NCBI GenBank assembly: GCA_016793165.1
Contig: JAEULA010000008.1
Coordinates: forward strand, 186,001 to 250,000
Source of the DNA: Alphaproteobacteria bacterium
GTDB lineage: Bacteria; Pseudomonadota; Alphaproteobacteria; CACIAM-22H2
Reading direction: 5' to 3'
Length of the DNA: 64,000 bases
A model generated the notes under the pieces. It did not search any database. It saw only the letters and a program-made list of their open reading frames with translations, and was not told the DNA's origin. A program made the position numbers and the translations under genes. Below, in pieces: positions 47,251 through 56,587 of the stretch (position 1 is its first letter; every line of letters begins with the position of its first letter).

Positions 47251-48066
47251 ATGGCGGCGGACGGCCAGGACACCCGCGGTCGCCTGCGCTTGAAGCGCCC
47301 GGGGCTGCGCCGTCCCGGCATGAACACGCTGATCCCGAACCTGCTCACGGTCGGTGCGCTCTGCGCGGGGTTGACCGGCATCCGGTTCGCCGTGCTCGGC
47401 CGCTGGGAGCACGCGGTGGTCGCCATCATCGTCGCCGGCATCCTCGACGGCCTGGATGGCCGCATGGCGCGACTGCTCAACGGCACGTCCAAGTTCGGCG
47501 CCGAGCTCGATTCGCTGTCGGACTTCGTCAGTTTCGGGGCGGCACCGGCCCTGATCGTTTACCTGTGGAGCGGCCATGGCCTGGGTGGTTTCGGCTGGGC
47601 CGCGGCGCTGTTCTACGCGGTGTGCTGCGCGCTGCGCCTCGCGCGATTCAACACCATGCTCGGCGATCCCAATCCGCCGCCCTGGGCGCGTTACTTCTTC
47701 ACCGGCGTGCCGGCGCCGGCCGGCGCCGGCCTCGCCCTGCTGCCGCTGATGCTGGCGTTCGAGTTCGGCCAGGGCATTTTCGACCAGCCGATCTTCTGCA
47801 CCAGCGTGCTGGTCGGGGTCGGCGCACTGATGGTCAGCCGCGTGCCGACCTATTCGATGAAGCAGCTGCACATCCCCCGGGCCTTCATGCTGCCCGCGCT
47901 GGTGCTCGCTGCCATGGCGGCCGCGGCGCTCACCAGCGCGCCCTGGATGACCTTCATCGTGGTCGAGCTGGCCTATCTCGCGAGCATCCCGGCCTCCGTC
48001 GCCGCCCAGCGCAAGGCCCGCCGGCAGGGCGAAGCGGCCGCGCCGCCGCCCGAACCGGCCCCCTGA
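47251..48066 (+). CDS. pssA: CDP-diacylglycerol-serine O-phosphatidyltransferase
   Basis: 271 residues. The CDP-alcohol phosphatidyltransferase motif D-G-x2-(D)-G-R-x-A-R-x8-G-x3-D-x3-D is seen as DGLDGRMARLLNG...FGAELDSLSD, residues ~70-95. About eight membrane segments follow. It forms phosphatidylserine, the substrate of Psd. Starts immediately after psd. Confidence 0.94.
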   Translation: MAADGQDTRGRLRLKRPGLRRPGMNTLIPNLLTVGALCAGLTGIRFAVLGRWEHAVVAIIVAGILDGLDGRMARLLNGTSKFGAELDSLSDFVSFGAAPALIVYLWSGHGLGGFGWAAALFYAVCCALRLARFNTMLGDPNPPPWARYFFTGVPAPAGAGLALLPLMLAFEFGQGIFDQPIFCTSVLVGVGALMVSRVPTYSMKQLHIPRAFMLPALVLAAMAAAALTSAPWMTFIVVELAYLASIPASVAAQRKARRQGEAAAPPPEPAP

Positions 48067-48125
48067 ACGCCGCGTCGGCGGCGCGCTACACCGAGGATTA
48101 ACCCTCGGCGGCCTAGCGTGGCGGG

Positions 48126-49397
48126 ATGTCCGTCTCCGCGCAGTTGGCCGAAGACGAAGCGGGTCTGCCCGTCGCGAGCCTCTGGGAGGTCTTCAACCGC
48201 CTTCCCAACGGCGTCTGTCTGCTCGACGGCGACGAGCGCTTCGTCGCGTGCAACGAGCATTACCGCGACCTGCTTGGGCCGGCGGCGATCCGGCTCGTCG
48301 TGGGGACGCCGTTCCGGAGCATCGTCGCCGCGACCATCGAGCTCGGCGTCGTGGAGGGCGGCGAGACGCCGGGGAATCCCTGCGTGCGCGGGACCGACTG
48401 GATCACGGAACGGATCGAGGCGCTGCGCGCGGCAGACCGCACGGTCGTCGTGCGCTTCACCGACGGTCGCGAGATGCGTGTCGACCAGGCCCAGCTCGGT
48501 CGGAACAGGCTGATCACGCTGACCGATGTCACCGTCTTGCGCCAGCAGGAGCGGGCGCTCGCGGCGCGCGTCAACGAGCTCGAGGAGATGCAGTCGCGGC
48601 TCGAGGCGCAGTCGACGCAGCTCGGCGAGCTGGCCGAGCGCCTCGCGACGTTGCGCGACGAGGCCGAGCGGGCCAACCGCACCAAGTCGGAGTTCCTGGC
48701 CAACATGAGCCACGAGCTGCGCAGCCCGCTGAACGCGATCATCGGGTTCTCCGAGATCATGAAGGACCAGCTCTTCGGCTCGCTCGGATCGGCCCAGTAT
48801 CGCGAGTATGCCTTCGACATCTGGATGAGCGGCCGCCACCTGCTCGACCTGATCAACGACATCCTGGACCTGTCGAAGATCGAGGCGGGGAAGCTCGACC
48901 TGGTGGAGACGCGCTTCGACCTCGGCGCGACGATCGCCGCCTGCATGCGCATCGTCGCCGGTCGCGCCGAGCAGGCCGAGGTCGCCGTGCGCTCGACGGT
49001 CGGGGCCGACGGCATCGTGCTGTGGGCCGACGAGCGCAAGATCAAGCAGATCCTGATCAATCTGCTCACCAACGCGATCAAGTTCACCAAGCCCGGCGGC
49101 CGCGTGAAGGTCGCGGTCGCCGAGCGCGAGGGCTGGCTCGAGATCGAGATCGCGGACACCGGGATCGGCATCGCGGCGAGCGACATTCCGGTCGCCTTCG
49201 CGGCCTTCGGTCAGGTCGACTCGTCGCTCGCGCGCAAGCACGAAGGGACCGGCCTCGGCCTGCCCTTGTCCAAGGCGCTGACGGAGATGCACGGCGGACG
49301 CCTACTGCTCGAAAGCGAACTCGGCATCGGGACGACCGTGCGCGTCGGGCTTCCCGTCAGCCGCATCATCGGACGCCTGCCGTCGGCGGCGGCCTGA
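48126..49397 (+). CDS. PAS-domain sensor histidine kinase, PdhS/DivJ/PleC-like catalytic core
   Basis: 423 residues, no membrane segment. PAS domain (~residues 15-140), a coiled coil (~142-185), HisKA with H196 in FLANMSHELRSPLNAIIGFS, and HATPase motifs (NLLTNAIKFT, EIADTGIGI, GTGLGLPLSK). The HisKA helix plus SGRHLLDLINDILDLSKIEA is the type found in alphaproteobacterial PdhS kinases that act on DivK/PleD. No receiver domain or partner regulator is adjacent. A TTAAC half-site lies 24 nt upstream. Confidence 0.85.
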   Translation: MSVSAQLAEDEAGLPVASLWEVFNRLPNGVCLLDGDERFVACNEHYRDLLGPAAIRLVVGTPFRSIVAATIELGVVEGGETPGNPCVRGTDWITERIEALRAADRTVVVRFTDGREMRVDQAQLGRNRLITLTDVTVLRQQERALAARVNELEEMQSRLEAQSTQLGELAERLATLRDEAERANRTKSEFLANMSHELRSPLNAIIGFSEIMKDQLFGSLGSAQYREYAFDIWMSGRHLLDLINDILDLSKIEAGKLDLVETRFDLGATIAACMRIVAGRAEQAEVAVRSTVGADGIVLWADERKIKQILINLLTNAIKFTKPGGRVKVAVAEREGWLEIEIADTGIGIAASDIPVAFAAFGQVDSSLARKHEGTGLGLPLSKALTEMHGGRLLLESELGIGTTVRVGLPVSRIIGRLPSAAA

Positions 49398-49415
49398 GGA
49401 CCGCCGCGCCGCGGC

Positions 49416-50399
49416 TCAGACGGCGACCGCGCGGCGCGACGCCAGGCTCTCGTTCGCGGCCTCGGCGAGGCGAAGGGCGCGGCGGCCGTCGTCGATCCCG
49501 ACCAGGGGCGTCGCCTTGCCGGCGCAGACGTCGAGGAAGTGCCGCAGCTCGATGCGATAGGCCTCGGCGTAGCGCTCCAGGAAGAAGTGCAGCGGCTTAT
49601 CGGCGACGACACCATCGACCGTCGAGGCGACAACGGTGGTCGGCGTGCGGTTGCCGGCGGCGAGCATGCCCTTGGGCCCGAGCACCTCGACGCGCTGGTC
49701 GTAGCCGTAGACGGCGCGCCGGCTGTTTGAGATCTGGCAGAGCCGGCCCGACGCGGTACGCAGCGTCACCGCGGCGCTGTCGACGTCGCCGGCGGCGCCG
49801 ATCTGCGGATCGACCAGGCACGAAGCGCTCGCCTGCACCTCGACCGGCTCCTCGCCGAGGAGGAATCGCGCCATGTCGAAGTCGTGGATCATCATGTCGC
49901 GAAACAGGCCGCCCGAGACCTTCACGTAGGCGAGCGGCGGCGGGCCGGGATCGCGGCTCACGATCTGGACCATTTCGACCGCGCCGATGCGGCCGGCGTC
50001 GATCGCCTGCTTGAGCGCCGCGAAGTTCGGATCGAAGCGGCGGTTGAATCCCATCAGGACAGGCACGCCGGCGGCCTTCACGGTCGCGATGCAGCGGTCC
50101 ACGCGGTCCATCGACAGGTCGACGGGTTTCTCGCAGAAGATCTTCTTGCCGGCCTTCGCAGCGCGCTCGATCAGGTCGGCATGCGTGTCGGTCGAGCTCG
50201 CGATGACCACGGCATCGACCGACGCATCGGCGAGCGCCGCGTCGGCGTCGGCGACGCGGGCGCCGTGGCGGCCGGCCAGGGCCTGGGCGGCGTCGCGATT
50301 GACGTCGACGACATAGGCGAGCTTCGCGCCGCTGTCGGCGATGTTCGCGGCATGGATGGCGCCGATGCGACCGGCGCCGAACTGGCAGATGGAGACCAT
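49416..50399 (-). CDS. iolG: Inositol 2-dehydrogenase-like oxidoreductase (Gfo/Idh/MocA family)
   Basis: 327 residues. GAGRIGAIHAANI is the Rossmann NAD-binding loop, CEKPVD carries the catalytic Lys, and MGFNRRFDPNF and MIHDFDMARFLLG are the C-terminal domain motifs typical of IolG. It should oxidise myo-inositol or a related cyclitol to the 2-keto form. It is 17 nt downstream of an ABC ATPase gene and close to iolE and iolD homologues, which supports the assignment. Confidence 0.86.
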   Translation of the reverse strand: MVSICQFGAGRIGAIHAANIADSGAKLAYVVDVNRDAAQALAGRHGARVADADAALADASVDAVVIASSTDTHADLIERAAKAGKKIFCEKPVDLSMDRVDRCIATVKAAGVPVLMGFNRRFDPNFAALKQAIDAGRIGAVEMVQIVSRDPGPPPLAYVKVSGGLFRDMMIHDFDMARFLLGEEPVEVQASASCLVDPQIGAAGDVDSAAVTLRTASGRLCQISNSRRAVYGYDQRVEVLGPKGMLAAGNRTPTTVVASTVDGVVADKPLHFFLERYAEAYRIELRHFLDVCAGKATPLVGIDDGRRALRLAEAANESLASRRAVAV

Positions 50400-50416
50400 G
50401 ATGCGTTCCTCGTAGG

Positions 50417-51484
50417 TCAGTCGCGGACGAGCGCCAGGCCGCGGCTGGCGAAGCCGACATGGATGCCGGCGCCCGGTGCGAAGGGGTTCTCGGTGGCCGC
50501 GTCGGTGGTGAAGAGCTCGCCGATCGCGGTGTCGAGCGTGTACTCGATGTGCGAGCCGAGATAGGTCGCCTTGCGCACGGTCGCCGGGAGGCGCGTCGGG
50601 GCGGCGTCGCGCGCCAGTCGGATCGCGTTGGGGCGGATGGCGAGCCGCGCCTTGCCCGCGGCGAGGTCGCGATGCGGCAGCTGCAGCTCGATGCTGCCGA
50701 GCCGGATGCGCGCCATTGCGCCGTCGCGCGCGGCGACCTCGCAGTCGACCAGATTTGCACCGCCGATGAAGTCGGCGACGAAGGTTGTCGCCGGCCAGTC
50801 GTAGAGCTCGGCCGGCGTGCCGTTCTGGGCGATGCGGGCCTGGCTCATGACGATGATCCGGTCGGAGACGGCCAGCGCCTCCTCCTGGTCGTGCGTGACG
50901 TAGACGGCGGTGAGGCTCAGCTTCTGCTGCAGCTCGCGGATCTCCTCGCGCATGCGCCGGCGCAGCTTGGCGTCGAGGTTGGACAGCGGCTCGTCGAAGA
51001 GCAGCACGCTCGGCTCCAGCACCAGGGCGCGCGCGACCGCGACCCGCTGTTGCTGGCCTCCGGAGAGCTCGCTGGGCAGCCGCGTGTCGTAGCCGGTCAG
51101 GCCGACGAGCCGGAGTCCCTCGCGCGCCTTGTCCAGCCGCTCGCTCTTGCTGCCGCCTCCGACGGCGAGCCCGTAGGCGACGTTCTCGATCACGTTCATG
51201 TGCGGGAACAGCGCGTAGCTCTGGAACACCATGCTGACGTCGCGCTCGGTCGCGGGGAGCTTCGTGACGTCGCGGCCGCCGATCAGGATGACGCCGTCGC
51301 TCGGCATCTCGAGGCCGGCGATCATGCGCAGCGTCGTCGTCTTGCCGCAGCCCGACGGGCCGAGCAGGGTCACGAGCGTGCCGCTCTCGATGCGGAACGA
51401 GATCCGATCGACGGCGACGACGGAGCCGAAGCGCCGCGTCACGTCGCGGAACTCGACGTCGGCGGAGCGTGCCGCGATCTTCAT
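50417..51484 (-). CDS. ABC transporter ATP-binding protein (Fbp/AfuC/PotA type)
   Basis: 355 residues. Walker A GPSGCGKTT, Q-loop VFQSYALFPHMNV, signature LSGGQQQRVAVARAL, Walker B VLLFDEPLSNLDA, switch His in VTHDQEEALAVSD, then a C-terminal TOBE domain. ATP hydrolysis drives uptake through the adjacent permease. The start overlaps the permease stop (ATGA). iolG follows in the same operon. Confidence 0.93.
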   Translation of the reverse strand: MKIAARSADVEFRDVTRRFGSVVAVDRISFRIESGTLVTLLGPSGCGKTTTLRMIAGLEMPSDGVILIGGRDVTKLPATERDVSMVFQSYALFPHMNVIENVAYGLAVGGGSKSERLDKAREGLRLVGLTGYDTRLPSELSGGQQQRVAVARALVLEPSVLLFDEPLSNLDAKLRRRMREEIRELQQKLSLTAVYVTHDQEEALAVSDRIIVMSQARIAQNGTPAELYDWPATTFVADFIGGANLVDCEVAARDGAMARIRLGSIELQLPHRDLAAGKARLAIRPNAIRLARDAAPTRLPATVRKATYLGSHIEYTLDTAIGELFTTDAATENPFAPGAGIHVGFASRGLALVRD

Positions 51485-53673
51485 GCGGGGGCCTCTTGCA
51501 GGACGGAGGGGCTCGTGCCGCGGCGCCCCAGGCGCCGCTCGCCGACCACGAGCTGGATGAGCGCGACGCCGACGGCCATGATCACGACGAGGGCGGAGGA
51601 ATACGCGATGGCGACGCCGTACTCGCTCACCTCGACCCGGTTCACGATGTACGCGGTCGCGAGGTTGTACTCGGCGCTCACCAGGAAGATCACGGCGCTC
51701 ACCGACGTGATCGCGCGCACGAAGCTGTAGACCAGGGCCGCGACGATGGCCGGCCGGAGCAGCGGCAGCACGACGCGGCGCAGCGTCGCGAAGCTGCCGT
51801 GGCGAAGCGTGAGCGAGCATTCGTCGAGGCTCTTGTCGATCTGCGACAGGGTGGCGACCCCGGCGCGGATCGCGACCGGCATGTTCCGGAAGACGAAGCA
51901 CAGGATCAGGATCAGGCCGGTGCCGGTGAGCTCGATCGGCGGCACGTTGAACGCGACGATGTAGCTGACGCCGATGACGGTGCCGGGGATCGCGAAGCTG
52001 AGCATCGTCGTGAACTCGAAGGCGTCCTTGCCGCGGAACGTCTGGCGCGCCAGCAGGTAGGCGGTGAGGAGGCCGATCGCGGCGGTCAGCGGCGCCGCGA
52101 TCGCCGAGAGCTGCAGCGTGGTCCACAGCGAGTTCCACGCCCGCCCCGCCCAGACGATGCCGTGCTGCCCCCACTCGATCCCGAAGGTGGTGACGTAGTG
52201 CTTGAGCGTGAAGCTGTTGTCGCGGCCGAAATTCTCCACGAAGCCGCCGACGACGATCATCGCGTAGATCACCAGCGTGAAGACCATCCACGGCACGGCG
52301 GTGCCGTAGATGAACCATTTGGCGCGACGCGGCAGCACGGCATGCATGCCGCTGTCGCCCTTGCCGGCGACCGTCGTGTAGGAGCGCTTGCCGAGCCAGA
52401 GATTCTGGACGAAGAACGCCATCAGGCAGATCGCGAGCAGCACGAACGCCAAGGCCGCGGCGCGGCCGGGATCGCTCTGCGCGCCGACGATGGCGAAGAA
52501 GATCTGCGTCGACAGCACGTTGAAGTTGCCGGCGAGCACCAGCGGGTTGCCGAAATCGGCGAGGCTTTCGACGAACCCGATCAGGAAGGCGTTGGCGAGG
52601 CCGGGTCGGACCAGCGGCAGCGTGACCGTCGTGAACACCCGCCAGCGCGAGGCGCGCAGCGTCTGCGCGGCCTCCTCCATCGAGGGCGAGATGCCCTGCA
52701 CGACGCCGATCAGGACCATGAAGGCGATCGGCGCGAAGGCGAGGGTCTGCACGAGGACGAGTCCGGTGAGTCCGTAGATCCAGCGCGAAGGCGGGATGCC
52801 GAGCGCGCTCTCGAGGAACAGCGTCACCGCGCCGTTGCGGCCGAACAGCAGGATCACCGCGAGGCCGATGACGAAGGGCGGGGTGATCACCGGCAGCACG
52901 GCGATGAGCTTGAGCAGCGGCTTGGCCGGGAAATCGGTGCGCTGGGCGAGCAGCGCGAAGGCGAGCCCCAGGGCGGTGGTGGTGAAGCCCACGACTGTGG
53001 CGAGCACGATGGAATTCCAGAAGACGCCGCAGGAGCGCTCGCCTTGCAGGCAGCCGAAGCCCCAGATGGTGGAGTTGTTCAGCCGGGCGCCGACGGCCGC
53101 GAGGCTGTAGCCGTGCTCCGTGATCGCGGCCTCGAACAGGACCTCGGTGACCGGCCAGAAGACGAACAGCGTCACCGACGCGACGACCAGGCCGATCGCG
53201 CCGGTGACGAAGCTGTCGCCGCGCATCGCGCCACGGCGCGCGAGCCCGGTGGTGAAAAGGAACAGTAACGAGGTGCCGACCAGCAGCGCACCCCACCCCA
53301 TGCCGAACTGGCGAACGGCGACCGGGCCGAACAGATCGGCGAGCCACCGCCAGCCCCAGCCGCGCAGTCCGATCGCGAATCCCTGGGCGAAGAGCCATGC
53401 CAAGCCCCCGGCGCCCGCGACGATGAGGATCCACGCGGCGTACCGGTCGTCGCGATGCCGGAAGAGCGCGACGACCGGGGCCGCGAGCGCCAGCAGGAGC
53501 GGCCACAGCCACCAGCGGCCGTGCAGCGCCGCCTGGATCAGGCCCGGACCCGCCTCGTCGCCGAGATAGAAACGAAGCGGGGTCCGGGTGATGCCGTCCT
53601 CGAGCCCGTACCAGGGAACGAGGACGAAGCCGAGCCAGCCGACGGCGAGCCAGAGCAACAGGGCGGGGCGCAC
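51481..53673 (-). CDS. ABC transporter permease with two fused permease domains (FbpB/AfuB type)
   Basis: 730 residues, about 16 membrane segments and two BPD_transp_1 domains. EAA-type loops are visible in each half, EAAQTLRASRWRVFTTVTLPLVRPG in the first and DECSLTLRHGSFATLRRVVLPLLRP in the second. The extra N-terminal membrane region is typical of AfuB-like forms. It lies 22 nt after the binding-protein gene. Confidence 0.92.
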   Translation of the reverse strand: MRPALLLWLAVGWLGFVLVPWYGLEDGITRTPLRFYLGDEAGPGLIQAALHGRWWLWPLLLALAAPVVALFRHRDDRYAAWILIVAGAGGLAWLFAQGFAIGLRGWGWRWLADLFGPVAVRQFGMGWGALLVGTSLLFLFTTGLARRGAMRGDSFVTGAIGLVVASVTLFVFWPVTEVLFEAAITEHGYSLAAVGARLNNSTIWGFGCLQGERSCGVFWNSIVLATVVGFTTTALGLAFALLAQRTDFPAKPLLKLIAVLPVITPPFVIGLAVILLFGRNGAVTLFLESALGIPPSRWIYGLTGLVLVQTLAFAPIAFMVLIGVVQGISPSMEEAAQTLRASRWRVFTTVTLPLVRPGLANAFLIGFVESLADFGNPLVLAGNFNVLSTQIFFAIVGAQSDPGRAAALAFVLLAICLMAFFVQNLWLGKRSYTTVAGKGDSGMHAVLPRRAKWFIYGTAVPWMVFTLVIYAMIVVGGFVENFGRDNSFTLKHYVTTFGIEWGQHGIVWAGRAWNSLWTTLQLSAIAAPLTAAIGLLTAYLLARQTFRGKDAFEFTTMLSFAIPGTVIGVSYIVAFNVPPIELTGTGLILILCFVFRNMPVAIRAGVATLSQIDKSLDECSLTLRHGSFATLRRVVLPLLRPAIVAALVYSFVRAITSVSAVIFLVSAEYNLATAYIVNRVEVSEYGVAIAYSSALVVIMAVGVALIQLVVGERRLGRRGTSPSVLQEAPA

Positions 53674-53695
53674 GGTCGGCGGGTCCGGCGTGGGG

Positions 53696-54727
53696 TCAGT
53701 TCGAGACCTTGATCTCGGAGTCGAACTTCGAGAGCAGCCGCTTGCGCTCCTCCGACGAGCCGAACTTCTGGAAGTCGTAGTTGATCAGCTTGATGTCGGC
53801 GAACTTCGGCGCCTGCGGCGGGGTCGGCGTGGACTTGTTGGACGGCAGCTGGAAGCTCTCCGCCCTGGCGCCGAGGGCCTGGGCCTCGGGCGACAGCGCC
53901 CAGTCGTAGAACTTCTTGGCGCTCTCGAGGTTGCGCGCGCCGGCGATGATCGACATCGATCCGATCTCGTAGCCGGTGCCCTCGCAGGGGGCGACGGTCT
54001 TGATCGGGAAGTTGCGCACGGCCTGCGTGATCGCGTCGTGCATGAACACGATGCCGATCAGCGTCTCGCCGCGACCCGCAGCGACGATCGGGGCGGCGCC
54101 CGACTTGGTGTACTGGTTGACGTTGACGTTGAGCTTCTTGAGGTAGTCGAAAGCCGCGTTCTCGCCGAGCAGCTGCACCAGCGTTGCGACCATCGTGTAC
54201 GACGTGCCGGACGAGTGCGGATTGGCGACCTGGACCTCGCCCTTGTAGGCGGGCTTGATGAGATCGGCCCAGCATTTGGGCTCGGGCAGGTTCTTCTTGG
54301 CGAGCAGCTCGGAGTTGTAGCCGAAGCCCAGCGCGCCGGAATAGACGCCGATCGTGCGCTGCTTGCCGGTCTTCCACTGCGCCACGGCCCAGTCCTGCAG
54401 CTCCTTCTGGCGCGGCGATTCGTAGGGCATCGTCAGGTTCTCTTCGGCGGCCTGGAGGTGCGGATCTCCCGTGCCGCCCCACCAGACGTCGCCGCGCGGG
54501 TTGTCCTTCTCGGCCTTGACCTGGGCGTAGGTCTCGCCGGAGGACTTGCGCGTCATCGCCACCTTGACGCCGGTGGCCTTCTCGAACTCGGTCTGCATCA
54601 GCTGGCACCAGTCCTCCTGCACGGAGCAGTAGAGGTTCAGGCGTCCTTGGGCCTCGGCGGCCGCGGGAGCCAGCAAGGCTCCGGCGGCGAGGGCCATGGC
54701 GAGTGCGGCGGGCTTGTTGAAGCTCAT
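53696..54727 (-). CDS. ABC transporter periplasmic substrate-binding protein (Fbp/AfuA-like)
   Basis: 343 residues. Signal peptide (ALAMALAAGALLAPAAAEAQ), then a type II periplasmic-binding fold: RLNLYCSVQEDWCQLMQTEF, GDVWWGGTGDPHLQAAEE, VQVANPHSSGTSYTMVATLV, and the hinge GIVFMHDAITQAVRN. It has the AGGGAGG ribosome-binding site. I could not identify the Tyr-Tyr pair of ferric-binding proteins, and AfuA-type relatives bind sugar phosphates. Given neighbouring inositol genes, a (phospho)cyclitol is a reasonable substrate guess. Confidence 0.88.
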   Translation of the reverse strand: MSFNKPAALAMALAAGALLAPAAAEAQGRLNLYCSVQEDWCQLMQTEFEKATGVKVAMTRKSSGETYAQVKAEKDNPRGDVWWGGTGDPHLQAAEENLTMPYESPRQKELQDWAVAQWKTGKQRTIGVYSGALGFGYNSELLAKKNLPEPKCWADLIKPAYKGEVQVANPHSSGTSYTMVATLVQLLGENAAFDYLKKLNVNVNQYTKSGAAPIVAAGRGETLIGIVFMHDAITQAVRNFPIKTVAPCEGTGYEIGSMSIIAGARNLESAKKFYDWALSPEAQALGARAESFQLPSNKSTPTPPQAPKFADIKLINYDFQKFGSSEERKRLLSKFDSEIKVSN

Positions 54728-54822
54728 CGGTTCCTCCCTTGACGGCGCATGGTATCGATGTCGCCGGGCTGACATAAACCTACAACAGGCGCCGCCAAGC
54801 CGAACGAGGAAAACCTCCGTCC

Positions 54823-55602
54823 ATGACATCTCTAGATCTCGACGCCCGGTTCGCGGCCGGCCGTCTGGTTACCCATGCCGCCGGGCGCGCGGCAAAGGGA
54901 TTCTTCGATCGCCGTCGCGAACTCGCGGTCGAGTTGAAGGGGCCGCAGGACGTCGTGTCGATGGCCGATCGCGACGTCGAGCGTCTGATCGTCGACGGGC
55001 TGCGCGCCCAGTTCCCGCAGGACGCGTTCCTCGGCGAGGAGTACGGGCATCAGGGCGCGGGCGGCGTGACCTGGGTGATCGATCCGATCGACGGCACCGC
55101 GAACTTCATGCGCGGCGTGGCGTTCTGGTGCGTCTCGGTGGGCCTGCTGGTCGACAACCGGCCGGTGCTGGGCTTCGTCTACGATCCGATCCAGGACGAG
55201 ATGTTCGCCGCCGCCGAGGGGCGCGGCGCGCGGTGCAACGATCGCGTCGCCACGGTCAGCGCGGCCGGCCCGGGGCGCGGCCGGATCAACCTTGGATTCA
55301 ACATCCGGCAGTCGCGCCGGCGCTTCGTGCCGGTGCTGGAGCGCCTGGTCGACCAGGGCTGCGAGTTCTCGCGCTACGGATCGTCGGCGCTGAGCCTCGC
55401 CTATGTCGCCGACGGCCGGCTCGAAGGATTCTGGGAGAGCAAGATCAACGCCTGGGACGTGTGCGCGGGCCTCGTCCTCGCGCACGAGGCCGGCGCGATC
55501 GTCGACGACTTCTTCGAGGGACGGGGGCCCGCCCGGGTCAACTCGGTCTTCGCCGCCACGCCCGCGCTCGAAGCGACGCTGCGCTGGGCCGTCTCGCCCT
55601 GA
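54823..55602 (+). CDS. Inositol monophosphatase family protein
   Basis: 259 residues. Metal-binding motifs GEE (71-73) and WVIDPIDGT (84-92), and the C-terminal INAWDVCAG. The protein probably removes phosphate from myo-inositol monophosphate or a related sugar phosphate. SuhB-type or histidinol-phosphatase roles are alternatives. It is divergent from the ABC binding-protein gene with only 95 nt between them, so shared control is likely. Confidence 0.9.
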   Translation: MTSLDLDARFAAGRLVTHAAGRAAKGFFDRRRELAVELKGPQDVVSMADRDVERLIVDGLRAQFPQDAFLGEEYGHQGAGGVTWVIDPIDGTANFMRGVAFWCVSVGLLVDNRPVLGFVYDPIQDEMFAAAEGRGARCNDRVATVSAAGPGRGRINLGFNIRQSRRRFVPVLERLVDQGCEFSRYGSSALSLAYVADGRLEGFWESKINAWDVCAGLVLAHEAGAIVDDFFEGRGPARVNSVFAATPALEATLRWAVSP

Positions 55603-55623
55603 TGCCGGCGACGGGCCCGCGCC

Positions 55624-56574
55624 TCAGTTCTTCGGACGCTGGTTGACCATCACGCGCCGCAGCAGCGCCACCGACTTCTCGACGCCCTCCTCGGGACTCA
55701 TGAGCACGTCCTCGTGCTCGATCGACAGCACGTCGTCGTAGCCGGCCATGGCGAGCGCCATGCAGAAGCGGTTCCACCATGCCTCGTCGCGCCCGTAGCC
55801 GAGCGTGACGTAGTTCCAGGCGCGCTCGTGGATCCGCGCATTGGGGATCGTCTCGAGAATTCCGTCGCGACCGGCATTGACGGGGTCGATCGCGGTATCC
55901 TTGGCATGGACGTGATAGATCGCCGGGCCGAGCGCGCGGATCGCGGCGATCGGGTCGGCGCCCATCCACATCAGATGGCTGGGATCGAAATTTGCGCCGA
56001 CGATGTCGCCGACTGCCCCGCGCAGCTTCGCCAGGGTCGACGCGCTGTACACCGCCTGATGGCCGTGCAGCTCGAGGCAGATGCGCTTGATGCCGAGCGC
56101 CTTGGCCTCGGCGGCGAGCTCCTTCCAGTACGGGATGACCACCTTGTCCCACTGGTAGTGGAGCATCGCCTGGTTCTCGGCCGGCCAGGCCGTCGTGACC
56201 CAGTTCGCGGTCGTGTCGCCGGGGGCGCCCCCGGGGAGGCCGGACATCATCACGATCCGGGTCACGCCGAGCTTGTTGGCGAGCGCCAGGGTCTTGCGCG
56301 TGATCGCGTCGTGGCGGCGGCCGTGCTCGCCGGGATGCAGCGGATTGCCGGAGCAATTCAGCGCGCTGATGGCGATGCCCTTGCGGTCGAGCGACTTCAG
56401 GAATCCGCGACGCGCGCCGTCGTCCGCGAGCATGAGGTCCAGGTCGACATGCGGCGCCTTCGACCAGTTGCCGCAGGCGAACTCAAGCATGTCGAAGCCG
56501 AGATTGCCGGCGACCTCCAGCATGGAGTCGAACGGCAGGTGGCCGAGGCTGTCCGTGATCATCCCGAGCTTCAT
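55624..56574 (-). CDS. Sugar phosphate isomerase/epimerase, xylose-isomerase-like TIM barrel
   Basis: 316 residues of the AP-endonuclease-2 fold. Metal ligands are recognisable in RICLELHGH (Glu), GANFDPSHLMWMGADP (Asp/His) and YHVHAKDT (His). Close to a set of IolE/IolH/IolI-like proteins; the exact reaction cannot be read from sequence. 13 nt downstream of the IolE-like gene. Confidence 0.85.
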   Translation of the reverse strand: MKLGMITDSLGHLPFDSMLEVAGNLGFDMLEFACGNWSKAPHVDLDLMLADDGARRGFLKSLDRKGIAISALNCSGNPLHPGEHGRRHDAITRKTLALANKLGVTRIVMMSGLPGGAPGDTTANWVTTAWPAENQAMLHYQWDKVVIPYWKELAAEAKALGIKRICLELHGHQAVYSASTLAKLRGAVGDIVGANFDPSHLMWMGADPIAAIRALGPAIYHVHAKDTAIDPVNAGRDGILETIPNARIHERAWNYVTLGYGRDEAWWNRFCMALAMAGYDDVLSIEHEDVLMSPEEGVEKSVALLRRVMVNQRPKN

Positions 56575-56587
56575 CGACGCATGCTCC

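Noticed and set aside
48087..48102. CtrA-like TACA-N7-TTAAC before the PAS kinase gene
   Set aside because: Two mismatches in the first half-site; not distinguishable from chance, though the TTAAC half is noted with the gene.
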